A stretch of DNA of 64,000 nucleotides from Prochlorococcus sp. AG-409-P03 (GTDB lineage Bacteria > Cyanobacteriota > Cyanobacteriia > PCC-6307 > Cyanobiaceae): contig QCKN01000003.1 of assembly GCA_003215295.1 (NCBI GenBank), forward strand, positions 62,001-126,000, read 5' to 3'. Made by a program: the position numbers and the translations under genes. Below, piece after piece: positions 1 through 7,575 of the stretch (position 1 is its first letter; the number at the start of each line of letters is the position of its first letter). A model generated the notes under the pieces. It was not told the origin of the DNA and made no database searches. It saw only the letters and a list, made by a program, of their open reading frames with translations.

Positions 1-1028
1 ACATCCCAACTCCACGGGCGTCGTGTTGTAGCAGGTAGGTCAGCGCCTCTTTCTATTTGGTTAGGATTGTAGTTAGATGGTTTATGCTCGATGGGCGTAG
101 CATCTACTTTAAGAGGATCCTCTGGCACTAAGCTGGTTTCAGGTTTAACCTTAGGGTCTGTGGGTTTTCCTCTCCCTACTTTATACCATGGAACTCCTCC
201 TTTACTAATAGGTCTACCTGTTCTAGATATCCCTGGCTCTGTTGTGTATGGATAAGAGGGGTCCGTTCTATCTCCAGATGTCTTTCTATATTCTGGTTCC
301 TCCTCACCCCTAGCCATGGCTCTAGCTCTTGCGATATCTCTAAATGCTTTCACTGCTTCAGGATCACCAGCCAATCTTTTAGCTTGAGCTTGCTGCCTTT
401 CTCTCCTTTGGATCCTCTGTGAAGTTGTTTGGTTCATGTACTTTCCAGAGGTTCCAGTTTGCTGCTTTCCTGGCTGAAATCCGAACTCTGTCTTCTTTGT
501 TACTTTACCAGTATCTGGATCCACTTCTGTTCTTTGTACATCTCCATATCTTGAAGTAAATCCAGGAAGTGGCTTTCCTTGTCTCAGTTCGTACTCTCTA
601 GCAAACTCATCTCTTTTAGCAGCAGTAGGAGCGTTCATCTTCCATTGATCAGAAAAGGTGGGTGCCCCTTTCCCCAATCTTCTATCTGCCATTCTTCTTT
701 GTACGATATCCCAAGCTTTATCTCCTACTACTCTTTCTCCAGTGTTAGGATCAATCGCACCACCAACCATAGCATCACGCTTGGCTTGAGCTTTCATTGC
801 GGCTCCCATATAGCCTTTCCTATAACCGAAACGATAATCATCTGCTGTTCCGATAACATCTCTTTTGATACGCTTTGCTGTTGCTCCTAATGAGCCTCTA
901 AGCTTCCCCGCCTTGGTTTTTAGTGTAGAGGCTAATAATTCATCAATTCGATCATCAAATTCACTCTTAATATTTTCTTTAAGAGCTTGTCTTTCTGTAA
1001 GAATATCGTGTAATTTTTTCTTATCCAT
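1..1028 (-). CDS. Basic phage protein of unknown function, C-terminus cut by window edge
   Basis: The minus-strand frame is open from an ATG at 1028 to the left edge without a stop, so at least 342 residues are encoded and the end lies outside. It follows the neck gene directly (stop and start form TAATATG). The protein is rich in Arg, Lys, Gln and Pro with no recognised domain. Its N-terminus, MDKKKLHDILTE, ends in the L-x-E pattern preferred by T4-type prohead proteases, as in the small-protein cassette near 60 kb. A capsid-internal protein is therefore possible, but this is inference. The frame was translated by hand and is clearly protein-like. Confidence 0.75.
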   Translation of the reverse strand, partial: MDKKKLHDILTERQALKENIKSEFDDRIDELLASTLKTKAGKLRGSLGATAKRIKRDVIGTADDYRFGYRKGYMGAAMKAQAKRDAMVGGAIDPNTGERVVGDKAWDIVQRRMADRRLGKGAPTFSDQWKMNAPTAAKRDEFAREYELRQGKPLPGFTSRYGDVQRTEVDPDTGKVTKKTEFGFQPGKQQTGTSGKYMNQTTSQRIQRRERQQAQAKRLAGDPEAVKAFRDIARARAMARGEEEPEYRKTSGDRTDPSYPYTTEPGISRTGRPISKGGVPWYKVGRGKPTDPKVKPETSLVPEDPLKVDATPIEHKPSNYNPNQIERGADLPATTRRPWSWD

Positions 1029-1029
1029 A

Positions 1030-1923
1030 TTAGTATGTAGTGAACACGGGTGGTTCTTCGATCTGTGAAGTAAGTTCTTCCATAAGAGCTTGCTTTTCTG
1101 TGGCTGATTCTTGTGCTAACTGTTGAGCATTAAGTGAGACACCCCCTCCAGGAGAAGGAACTTGTCCATATTTACCCCTAACCTGTGATAATACACCTTT
1201 AGCTACCGCTAACGCATACCTTTGAATCCAATTAACATAAGCAGGGTGTATAGTATTAGAATCTAATGCTCTATACTCAATAATAACAGGCTCTGGAGTC
1301 ATCACAGGAGCAGGATATAACTGCACATAGCGGTTATTTAAAATATTATATGAGCCTTCCTGGCTTAAAATCTTTCGTGTACTTTCGAGCATACTTTGGA
1401 GGAGGTAGAAATCACCTACCCCAAAGTTTTCAAACAAGAAATTCTCTTGAAAATACTTAATAAAAAAGTCAAATTCAAGCGTTCCTGCTTGCGATTGGAT
1501 ACTAAGCAAAGATTTTTTGTACACAATATAGCTTAAATTATCAATCATATATGTAGGAAGTTCATATACATTCTGACCAGCAGAAGCTTCAAATACTGCA
1601 TACTGCATAGTCCATAATGGAGCATGATAGTTTAGCTTTGTAACAGCTTCATCTATGCTCGCTTTTAATTGATAATGTGTAAGTTCGACACGAACAATAG
1701 GATGACCTAACATCCCCAAAACATAGTCTTTAACTAGTTCATCAAAAGGGGAAAACTCTACTCCATCTGATAGTTTAGTTTTATTCAGTTTTGAAGGATC
1801 AATATCTCCTTCTGGGGTATAGTTAAGGAGGTCATAGCCATAATCTTTAGAACTATTTCTATTACCAAAACTTGTCCCGTAACCATTAAGCCTCGGTCTT
1901 GGAAATGTCTTGTTTGTCGCCAT
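1030..1923 (-). CDS. Neck / head-completion protein, T4 gp13-like
   Basis: The 297-residue protein has, near residue 70, the segment LGHPIVRVELTHYQL, followed by a helical stretch and an aromatic-rich core. This resembles neck proteins (gp13 type) of T4-related marine phages, which sit under the portal after DNA packaging. Its place shortly after the major capsid gene fits head completion. Assignment rests on motif memory and context, not on a search. Its start overlaps the preceding 69-residue gene by 38 bases. Confidence 0.6.
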   Translation of the reverse strand: MATNKTFPRPRLNGYGTSFGNRNSSKDYGYDLLNYTPEGDIDPSKLNKTKLSDGVEFSPFDELVKDYVLGMLGHPIVRVELTHYQLKASIDEAVTKLNYHAPLWTMQYAVFEASAGQNVYELPTYMIDNLSYIVYKKSLLSIQSQAGTLEFDFFIKYFQENFLFENFGVGDFYLLQSMLESTRKILSQEGSYNILNNRYVQLYPAPVMTPEPVIIEYRALDSNTIHPAYVNWIQRYALAVAKGVLSQVRGKYGQVPSPGGGVSLNAQQLAQESATEKQALMEELTSQIEEPPVFTTY

Positions 1924-2095
1924 CTATTTCTACCTTCTTTTTGGGTCTACCCCGTTTCTTTTCCTCAATTAAAGTTAACTGTGGATAATCTAGCTTTTCT
2001 TTTGTTTTTATTATTTGTTTAGGGCGAATTTCAAGTATCTCACCACCAACATATAATAACATCCTGAATCGGCAGGAGCTTTTGTATGTATACAT
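1886..2095 (-). CDS. Small protein with AT-hook-like basic motif
   Basis: A 69-residue protein. The first 35 residues (VGGEILEIRPKQII region) look like a small beta domain common in phage structural operons. The C-terminal half holds KKRGRPKKK, an AT-hook-like R-G-R-P core that can bind the minor groove of AT-rich DNA. It lies between the terminator after the capsid gene and the neck gene, overlapping the latter by 38 bases. No strong ribosome binding site is visible; an inner ATG giving MLLYVGGE is the alternative start. Function unknown. Confidence 0.6.
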   Translation of the reverse strand: MYTYKSSCRFRMLLYVGGEILEIRPKQIIKTKEKLDYPQLTLIEEKKRGRPKKKVEIDGDKQDISKTEA

Positions 2096-2114
2096 TATTC
2101 TACTTTATATAGGC

Positions 2115-2151
2115 AAAGAAAAAGGGCCAAGGAAGTAATTTTCCCTGGCCC
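2115..2151 (-). terminator. Rho-independent terminator after major capsid gene
   Basis: On the minus strand an 11-bp stem (GGGCCAGGGAA with TTCCTTGGCCC, one G-U pair) and a 6-nt loop are followed by TTTTTCTTT. It lies about 50 bases past the major capsid stop. It should limit read-through into the neck genes, so capsid mRNA can be made in excess. Confidence 0.9.
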
Positions 2152-2198
2152 CTCTATTTCTTTATGATTTATTATCTAAATCATTCAACCATTATGGC

Positions 2199-3845
2199 TT
2201 ATGCCATCCCGCCTTTCACCTTAGCGAATGGGGTGAAGAGGAAGTTAGCGGTAGGCCCGATAAGTCTCAAGATTCTATAGTATCTTGAGGCTGGGGTTAC
2301 TGCTGCCTTACCATAGCGGGTGAGGATCCCCTTCCTGGGCTGGAAGTCGGTGGGATCAACGATGGTGGGTAGAGTCTGGAGTGGGATGTATGGAGAATAG
2401 ACAAAGCCTGAATCCATAGCATTGGCACCCTTATAACCCATCATAAGCTCATCTTCTGGGTACATAGGATCGACATAAAGATCAAACTGACCAGCAAGTT
2501 TACCCTTGTACTCAATGTTACTACCACCAACATTGGTGGGACCGTCAATCTTATCAACACCACCCTCAAGCTTTGCAGCAGAGTGAAGCATTGAAGCGAC
2601 TAGAGGTGAGCAGACAATCCAGTTACCAGGACCACGCATCGTAGTCTTGTAGATGTCCTGACTCATAAGATTAAGCATTGCAAGCAAGTTTGCATAGACA
2701 TGACCGACATGCTGAGGTGCAAAATCAAGAGCAGAAGTTGAGAAATCATATAAGAATACATTTTCGTTAGTTCCAGCAGTGTCTGTGCCTGTAGTGTAAT
2801 CATACAAGAAGTCAGCAGCAGGATCATTAGTTGCCATGTCAGGCTGAAGAACAAAGTTGTTCGAATTTGCCTGATCAAGGTTAGCCTTCTTCCACTTAGA
2901 TCCCTTGGCTTCAAGTTCACCATCAACATCGTATGAAAGCATACGAAGATCTTCGATAAGCTCACGGTCGATCTCAAGGCGAAGTTCCTTACCAAGCATG
3001 TCAGTAAGCTCCCGCTCAAGGTCAAGGTTGTGATAAGCCTTAAGGTCTTGAGAAGCCTCAAGAGTCCAAAGGGCTCTCATCTTACGAGTACGGGCTGCAA
3101 CAGGCTGCTGCTCGATGTGGAAGACCATTTCTGGAATACCAGAACCAGCCAAACGCTCACCAGCAGAGACATTGAATCCCATCATTCCGTGAGGACCAGA
3201 GCGAGTCGATCCAGTATCGTCACGACCGAGATCACCAACGGCAGGCCAAGAGGCAATCTTACCACCCATGGTAGCAGAAGCATAAGGACCATTAGCACCA
3301 GCACTCATGAAGAGAGCAGATGTAGTAAGATCTCTACCTGCAAGAGCAGAAGGTGACCAGCCATTGTTGGTTACAACAATGTTACTATTACCTAATGCAC
3401 TATCGGGGTCATGAGTTTGATCCATATCATAGTTTGCACCCCCAAAGATTGGGTTAGTGGTCAAGCCTCTGTATGTGAGTTGATACTTGTTGTAGATCTG
3501 CTGCTCAGAACCACCATCAACACGACTGTTACCAATGTAGAAGATCTGTGAAACAGGTCCCTGCATTGGCTGAACGCCAACAATATTGTTAGCAATTAGT
3601 TCAGGATAAACGCGACGAACAATAGGAAAAGCAAACTTCTGGAAAGTACCTAAGCGGCCTACGGTAGTTTGTGTACCACCAGTATCGACTGCTTCCTGAA
3701 GTTTTTCAGAAATAATCGACTTAGCTTGGTTCTCAAGAAGTTGAGCGGTTACTCTTCTTCCGTAGTCATCGCCTATCCCTTCAAGAACTGGTTCCCATTT
3801 TTCTACGACTTCATTCTTAATTCCGTCTGTGGGCATAATATCCAT
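2199..3845 (-). CDS. 23: Major capsid protein, T4 gp23-like
   Basis: The 548-residue protein is close in length to T4 gp23 and has the expected N-terminus, a conserved region around VGRLGTFQKFAFPIVRRVYP (residues about 62-81), and a C-terminal ASRYYRILRLIGPTANFLF region. It builds the hexameric capsid lattice. Scaffold lies directly upstream and protease upstream of that, the T4 order 21-22-23. The N-terminal 51 residues contain three [L/I]-x-E sites (LLE, ISE, LQE) that could be cut by the protease during maturation. A strong terminator follows the stop. Confidence 0.95.
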   Translation of the reverse strand: MDIMPTDGIKNEVVEKWEPVLEGIGDDYGRRVTAQLLENQAKSIISEKLQEAVDTGGTQTTVGRLGTFQKFAFPIVRRVYPELIANNIVGVQPMQGPVSQIFYIGNSRVDGGSEQQIYNKYQLTYRGLTTNPIFGGANYDMDQTHDPDSALGNSNIVVTNNGWSPSALAGRDLTTSALFMSAGANGPYASATMGGKIASWPAVGDLGRDDTGSTRSGPHGMMGFNVSAGERLAGSGIPEMVFHIEQQPVAARTRKMRALWTLEASQDLKAYHNLDLERELTDMLGKELRLEIDRELIEDLRMLSYDVDGELEAKGSKWKKANLDQANSNNFVLQPDMATNDPAADFLYDYTTGTDTAGTNENVFLYDFSTSALDFAPQHVGHVYANLLAMLNLMSQDIYKTTMRGPGNWIVCSPLVASMLHSAAKLEGGVDKIDGPTNVGGSNIEYKGKLAGQFDLYVDPMYPEDELMMGYKGANAMDSGFVYSPYIPLQTLPTIVDPTDFQPRKGILTRYGKAAVTPASRYYRILRLIGPTANFLFTPFAKVKGGMA

Positions 3846-3847
3846 AA

Positions 3848-4483
3848 TTAATTTCTCCTAGTTTCGTTGAAAGGCATAAACGCCATAACATCTTCGGTTA
3901 AGAACTCATTATCATTTTGAGTTTCAACCGTAGTAGATTCAGAGTCTACTTCCTCTGATATAACTAAAGCTCTTTCGTTTGATTTGAAAGGCTTTTCTAC
4001 TACACCTTCAAGATGCTGTACGCTTTCCTGAAGTGTCTGATTTTTCTCTTCGATTAATGCTAACTTGTCATTGTATACTTTGATAGTATTTTCTAACTTA
4101 GCATTCTCCATAAGAGCTTCGTTAAGCTCATGAATGATTAGCTGATTCTCTTCAGCAATCTCTTGAGCTTCTTGTGATACAAGAGCGACAGCAGACTCGT
4201 TATCACTTTCAGAAAGCTCAATAGCCATGAGTGACTTTAAGTACTCAAAGCTTTTGGCATTTTTAAAAGTATCATCTTCTGCTTCTAATTCTCTTATAGC
4301 TTGTTCTTTAATTGAGTCCATCTTAAGACGAAGGAAAGAATAAACTTTATCCTCCAAATCTTGAACTCTTTCGTTGACCTGCTCAGTTATAACTGTATCA
4401 ACGATGTTCGCAATATCCTCTAGTGCTTCCTCACTTAAATTTTCAGGAAGTAAAGAGGCGAGATTTTCCATTTTATTACTCAT
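3848..4483 (-). CDS. 22: Prohead core scaffold protein, T4 gp22-like
   Basis: The 211-residue protein is acidic and almost wholly helical, with a long coiled coil from about residue 40 to 160. It sits between the protease and the major capsid gene, exactly where T4 has gene 22. Such proteins form the core around which the capsid assembles and are then digested by the prohead protease. Only two bases separate it from the capsid gene. A late-promoter-like octamer (4505-4512) lies 21 bases before its ATG. The call rests on position, length and composition. Confidence 0.85.
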   Translation of the reverse strand: MSNKMENLASLLPENLSEEALEDIANIVDTVITEQVNERVQDLEDKVYSFLRLKMDSIKEQAIRELEAEDDTFKNAKSFEYLKSLMAIELSESDNESAVALVSQEAQEIAEENQLIIHELNEALMENAKLENTIKVYNDKLALIEEKNQTLQESVQHLEGVVEKPFKSNERALVISEEVDSESTTVETQNDNEFLTEDVMAFMPFNETRRN

Positions 4484-4504
4484 AATAAACTCCGTTTCTA
4501 TCTT

Positions 4505-4512
4505 TATTTATT
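4505..4512 (-). promoter_or_regulatory. Possible T4-type late promoter before scaffold gene
   Basis: The minus strand reads AATAAATA, matching 7 of 8 bases of the T4 late consensus TATAAATA, 21 bases before the scaffold ATG and directly after a perfect hairpin. A phage late sigma factor would be needed; none is in the window. Confidence 0.4.
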
Positions 4513-4535
4513 AGTTAATATAAACTATATTAACT
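4513..4535. repeat. Perfect 10-bp inverted repeat next to late promoter motif
   Basis: AGTTAATATA and TATATTAACT are separated by AAC. On the plus strand it is followed by eight T residues, so it could end antisense transcription. On the minus strand it lacks a U-tract and directly precedes the AATAAATA motif. Confidence 0.6.
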
Positions 4536-4553
4536 TTTTTTTAATTTTTGTAA

Positions 4554-5831
4554 TTATATACCTGTTCTATCCTTAAACCTTTTCCAGGGACTGTCTGGAA
4601 CCGCACCTGTTCCCGCAGTAGCATCTTTATCCGCTTCAAAAGATTTCATTATGTCAGCAGCCAACCCACGCAGAATAGGTTTCGTTTCTGGGGCCTCGCC
4701 CCCTTCTCCACTTTTCATTTTAGCAGCCCACTGATCGGCCCTCTTCAGCTTTGGTGATTTCTTTATCGAACCTCCGTGAGCAAGCATCTTTGCGTCCTTA
4801 TCGCTTAATCCTTTTTTAGCTTTTTTTTTAGATTCATTTAATTTTTGATCCAAGGAAGAGCGTAAAAGAGCATAATCAGTGCTATCGTTTTGAGAACTTG
4901 GAAGTAAACTTTTTACCGCTGCGCTTACTTTACCAAAAACACTTTTCTTTTTTGGTGCGGGTTTAGGTTTAACAGCTCTTTGAGACTTAATGTTTGAAAG
5001 AATCTCACTGCCTCTACGAGCAGCCCTTAGGTGCTCTGGCTCACCCGTATGAGGGTTTCCACCATGACCACCAGTATACTCCTGTACTTTTACTGTTTCA
5101 GTAGGTGTTTCTGCATCGTCATAAGTTCTGTGCTTTCTTTTGCGAGCATTAGGATTGTTGTGCCCGAACTTAGCATCACCTCTAAACAAGTGTAATGGAT
5201 CTTTTTTACCACCCTTTTTGGTGGTTTTTTCAGTAAGCTTTTGCTTAAGAATAGTAGTAAACACCTTTTCCTTAGCTGCTTTATCTAAAGTATCTTTAAC
5301 AATGTTTTCTACTAAATCGGATTGAGTGGACTCTGCAAGAGTGGGGAAAGCACCTCTAGTGGATGGATCAGCAACAAGGTCGAAAGTAACCAGCTTAAAA
5401 TCTTCGTTAACTTTCTTTGTTCCATTGTCACCTTCAGAAAGAGTACCCATACCTCTAGAAGAAATACCAATCTTAACACCCCCTTCAACCAAGGCTTGTG
5501 CTACTTTACCTGCGGGAGTATTAAGAAGCTCACACTCACCTATAACATCGTTGCCTTTAACATGAAGGTTTGTAATAAGATGAGAAACATTGCTTAATTT
5601 AACAGAGTCATGGCTTGGGTGATCTAGTTCGCCCATCAATCTTCTCTCATTTAAAGCATCAGTAAGCTTAGTGACTTCACGCTCCAATAAAGCCTTAGAA
5701 TACACTCTCTTATTATTGTTTGCTTCATCTGCTCTTTGGAAAACCCCACGAAGTTTTTTGCATGTCTGACCGTTCTTTTCCTCGGTTAGAACTTCCATTT
5801 CTTCTAAAATAAATGTATCTACTAAAATCAT
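4554..5831 (-). CDS. 21: Prohead maturation protease (gp21-like) with long basic C-terminal extension
   Basis: Residues about 25-170 form the prohead serine protease domain. MGELDHP carries the likely catalytic His71 and GISSRGMG the Ser124/125. T4-type enzymes cut scaffold, capsid and internal proteins after [L/I]-x-E. At 425 residues it is about twice the length of T4 gp21 (212). The extra C-terminal half, from about residue 200, is Lys-rich and low in complexity (for example KPKPAPKKK). It may bind DNA or the core, or be removed by self-cleavage; this is inference. The gene lies between core protein genes and the scaffold, as in T4. Confidence 0.9.
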   Translation of the reverse strand: MILVDTFILEEMEVLTEEKNGQTCKKLRGVFQRADEANNNKRVYSKALLEREVTKLTDALNERRLMGELDHPSHDSVKLSNVSHLITNLHVKGNDVIGECELLNTPAGKVAQALVEGGVKIGISSRGMGTLSEGDNGTKKVNEDFKLVTFDLVADPSTRGAFPTLAESTQSDLVENIVKDTLDKAAKEKVFTTILKQKLTEKTTKKGGKKDPLHLFRGDAKFGHNNPNARKRKHRTYDDAETPTETVKVQEYTGGHGGNPHTGEPEHLRAARRGSEILSNIKSQRAVKPKPAPKKKSVFGKVSAAVKSLLPSSQNDSTDYALLRSSLDQKLNESKKKAKKGLSDKDAKMLAHGGSIKKSPKLKRADQWAAKMKSGEGGEAPETKPILRGLAADIMKSFEADKDATAGTGAVPDSPWKRFKDRTGI

Positions 5832-5832
5832 A

Positions 5833-6225
5833 TTACTTGTGCTCCTTATACTTTTCGAACTTTTTGGACTTCTGCTTTCCGTGTTTTCTCATGGTCCTAA
5901 CTGAATGTGCTTTAATGCTTGAAAACTCGGAGGATGGAGTAGAACTTCCAGGAGTAAACCCTTTGGCTACTCTACCGCTGCAAGAGGGAACTTGAGACTT
6001 TTGCTTTTTCCTTTGCTTGGTAATAACATAAATTCTTTTGGATCCTTTTGTTGACATCATTTGTCCAGGATATCCAGCGCAAACACCTTTTTCTAAGGTA
6101 TCGTATACCTTAACTTTTGATTTCGTAGCAGTGGCTTTTCCTGACTTATTTAAAGTGTTGTACTTACCTCTACCTGAAGGGTATCTTTTCCCTTTTGCTT
6201 CAAGAATTTGATCCAGGATGTCCAC
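5833..6225 (-). CDS. Small basic prohead-associated protein
   Basis: A 130-residue, very Lys/Ser-rich protein with a GTG start that shares one base with the stop of the upstream gene (TAGTG). The N-terminus, MDILDQILE, ends in I-L-E, a consensus site for T4-type prohead protease, and the rest is strongly basic. Position just before the protease gene suggests a prohead core or internal protein, comparable in place to T4 gp68. No known domain was recognised. Confidence 0.7.
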   Translation of the reverse strand: MDILDQILEAKGKRYPSGRGKYNTLNKSGKATATKSKVKVYDTLEKGVCAGYPGQMMSTKGSKRIYVITKQRKKQKSQVPSCSGRVAKGFTPGSSTPSSEFSSIKAHSVRTMRKHGKQKSKKFEKYKEHK

Positions 6226-6701
6226 TATTTTTTTCCTAAAATATTTAAGAGGTCCTGCCTTCTACTTTTTCGTGACTTTTTAGAAGTACCTGCGAAATTA
6301 GGGGAAATCCGACCGACTGTAGTTTTTGCTTCCCCACCTACAAAACCAGAGCCTGTCATTTCACGAAGAACAGAAGTTAACTCCCTAACTGCACCTTCAA
6401 AACGCTCAACTAATGCAGCATGTTCGTGCAATATTTGAGGTTCTTCAGGTGTAGAGATCTCAATTTCAGGAATTTCTTCTACTTCTGGTTGTTCTTCTGG
6501 CTCTTGTGGAGCTTCAACAGAAAAAGATTCGTTAAGAATCTGGTTTCGCATGTTACTAGGGACTTCAATGTCACTAATATCAGCTTGCCCTTTCTCTGCA
6601 TTAACGCCTGTAAAAGGATCTCTGGAGGTTGGAGTGGGACTTTCTAGTTCCTGCTCAATTAAGTTTAAAGCAAAGTCCCCTATGGACTCTACCGAACTCA
6701 T
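6225..6701 (-). CDS. Probable prohead core protein
   Basis: A 158-residue protein with an acidic, Pro/Glu-rich middle (about residues 60-95), a helical segment (about 95-120), and a short basic tail ending in SRRQDLLNILGKK. It overlaps the upstream acidic gene by ATGA and the downstream gene by one base, so translation is probably coupled. Context (acidic core gene before, protease after) suggests a prohead core component. No family was recognised. Confidence 0.6.
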   Translation of the reverse strand: MSSVESIGDFALNLIEQELESPTPTSRDPFTGVNAEKGQADISDIEVPSNMRNQILNESFSVEAPQEPEEQPEVEEIPEIEISTPEEPQILHEHAALVERFEGAVRELTSVLREMTGSGFVGGEAKTTVGRISPNFAGTSKKSRKSRRQDLLNILGKK

Positions 6702-7060
6702 TTTGCTTCTTCTTCCTCTTCTTCCTCTTCTTCCTCTTCCTCGTCACCTTCATTTAAAAGGTACTCTTCTGCGGCATCAAATAGTTCAAGCATGTTTGAA
6801 GCATGCTCAAGGAGAGCGTCATCTTCAAGGTTATCAAGAACATACTCAAGATCCTCAAGAGAGAAAGAAACTTCCTCTTCAGAAACCTCTTCAGCGGCTT
6901 CCTCAACGACCTCAGTAGCCTCAGAAACTTGTGCAACTTCTTCGGTTGCCTCTTCAGTAGCCTCTTCAATTTTTGCTACCTTGACATTTGCTTTTGCCCA
7001 AGACTCTTCTTCGCAGAGTTGCTTGATAAACTCATCAGTTACTTGTGTGTTAAAATCCAT
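6698..7060 (-). CDS. Highly acidic small protein, probable prohead core (gp67-like position)
   Basis: A 120-residue protein dominated by Glu, with E/V/A repeats in the middle and a run of 13 Glu near the C-terminus. It resembles T4 gp67 (PIP) in acidity and in preceding the protease gene. Acidic core proteins are cleaved to peptides that stay with packaged DNA. The assignment is from composition and position only. An inverted repeat with a late-promoter-like motif lies upstream. Confidence 0.6.
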   Translation of the reverse strand: MDFNTQVTDEFIKQLCEEESWAKANVKVAKIEEATEEATEEVAQVSEATEVVEEAAEEVSEEEVSFSLEDLEYVLDNLEDDALLEHASNMLELFDAAEEYLLNEGDEEEEEEEEEEEEAK

Positions 7061-7090
7061 TGTTTTTTCCTCAATTAGAATTAGGTTAGA

Positions 7091-7124
7091 ATATAACCTC
7101 TACATTTATTTAGAGGTTATATTA
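7091..7124. repeat. Perfect 13-bp inverted repeat holding a promoter-like motif
   Basis: AATATAACCTCTA and TAGAGGTTATATT flank an 8-base loop. On the minus strand TCTAAATA (7108-7115), 7 of 8 bases of the T4 late consensus, spans stem and loop. No T-run follows on either strand, so it is not a typical terminator. It fills the 92-base gap between the PAAR gene and the acidic core gene. Confidence 0.7.
7108..7115 (-). promoter_or_regulatory. Possible late promoter before acidic core gene
   Basis: TCTAAATA on the minus strand, 47 bases before the ATG at 7060, partly inside the stem of the 13-bp inverted repeat. It would head the capsid operon. Evidence is the motif and position only. Confidence 0.35.
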
Positions 7125-7152
7125 TGTAGTGTAAATAAAAATTTAGTTTTTG

Positions 7153-7575
7153 TTACCCAGCAAAGACATTTGGTGATCCATCACTCAAAATATAAGTACT
7201 TTCTCCTGGGTTTGTTCCTTTGTCCCCTACCCTATGTACTGGTCTGTCCTCAAAGAATACCGTTGCAGAGCCTTCTGTAGCCCAAGAAGGCGTGTGCTCA
7301 TTGGAATCATCTCCTTCATGATCATCTCCCACTGAACAATCAGTATCTCCTAAAGATCCAGTAGATTGGGTTCCTGCAACTGCGCCCCTGAATCCATTGA
7401 CCAGTACTGTAGCAGCACCTTGGTCACTCCCTGCATTTTGTAAGGTTGTTGTGTAGTCAGAAGGTACTATAACATGCCCATCATCTCCCTCATGATCATG
7501 TGTACACTTAGATCCTCCAGCAGCAGTAGTTGTCCCTGTATCTGCTGCGTTATGTCTTCCTACTTTACTACTCAT
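7153..7575 (-). CDS. PAAR-motif spike tip protein
   Basis: The 140-residue protein ends in SDGSPNVFAG and contains ATVFFEDRPVHRVGD, hallmarks of PAAR-type proteins that form the sharp metal-bound tip of contractile-tail spikes and type VI secretion needles. Cys and His residues (CTHDHEGDDGH and a second DHEGDD cluster) could bind the metal or further loops. It should cap the gp5-like spike encoded at 32,077-33,147, although 25 kb of tail genes lie between them. It is the last gene of the tail block in the direction of transcription. Confidence 0.85.
   Translation of the reverse strand: MSSKVGRHNAADTGTTTAAGGSKCTHDHEGDDGHVIVPSDYTTTLQNAGSDQGAATVLVNGFRGAVAGTQSTGSLGDTDCSVGDDHEGDDSNEHTPSWATEGSATVFFEDRPVHRVGDKGTNPGESTYILSDGSPNVFAG

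Noticed and set aside
2663-3356. Open frames on both strands inside the major capsid gene
   Set aside because: They are out-of-phase shadows with unusual composition over a well-supported gene.
6754-7280. Several frames over the acidic core gene
   Set aside because: They arise from the repetitive Glu codons (GAA/GAG) read in other phases and strands.
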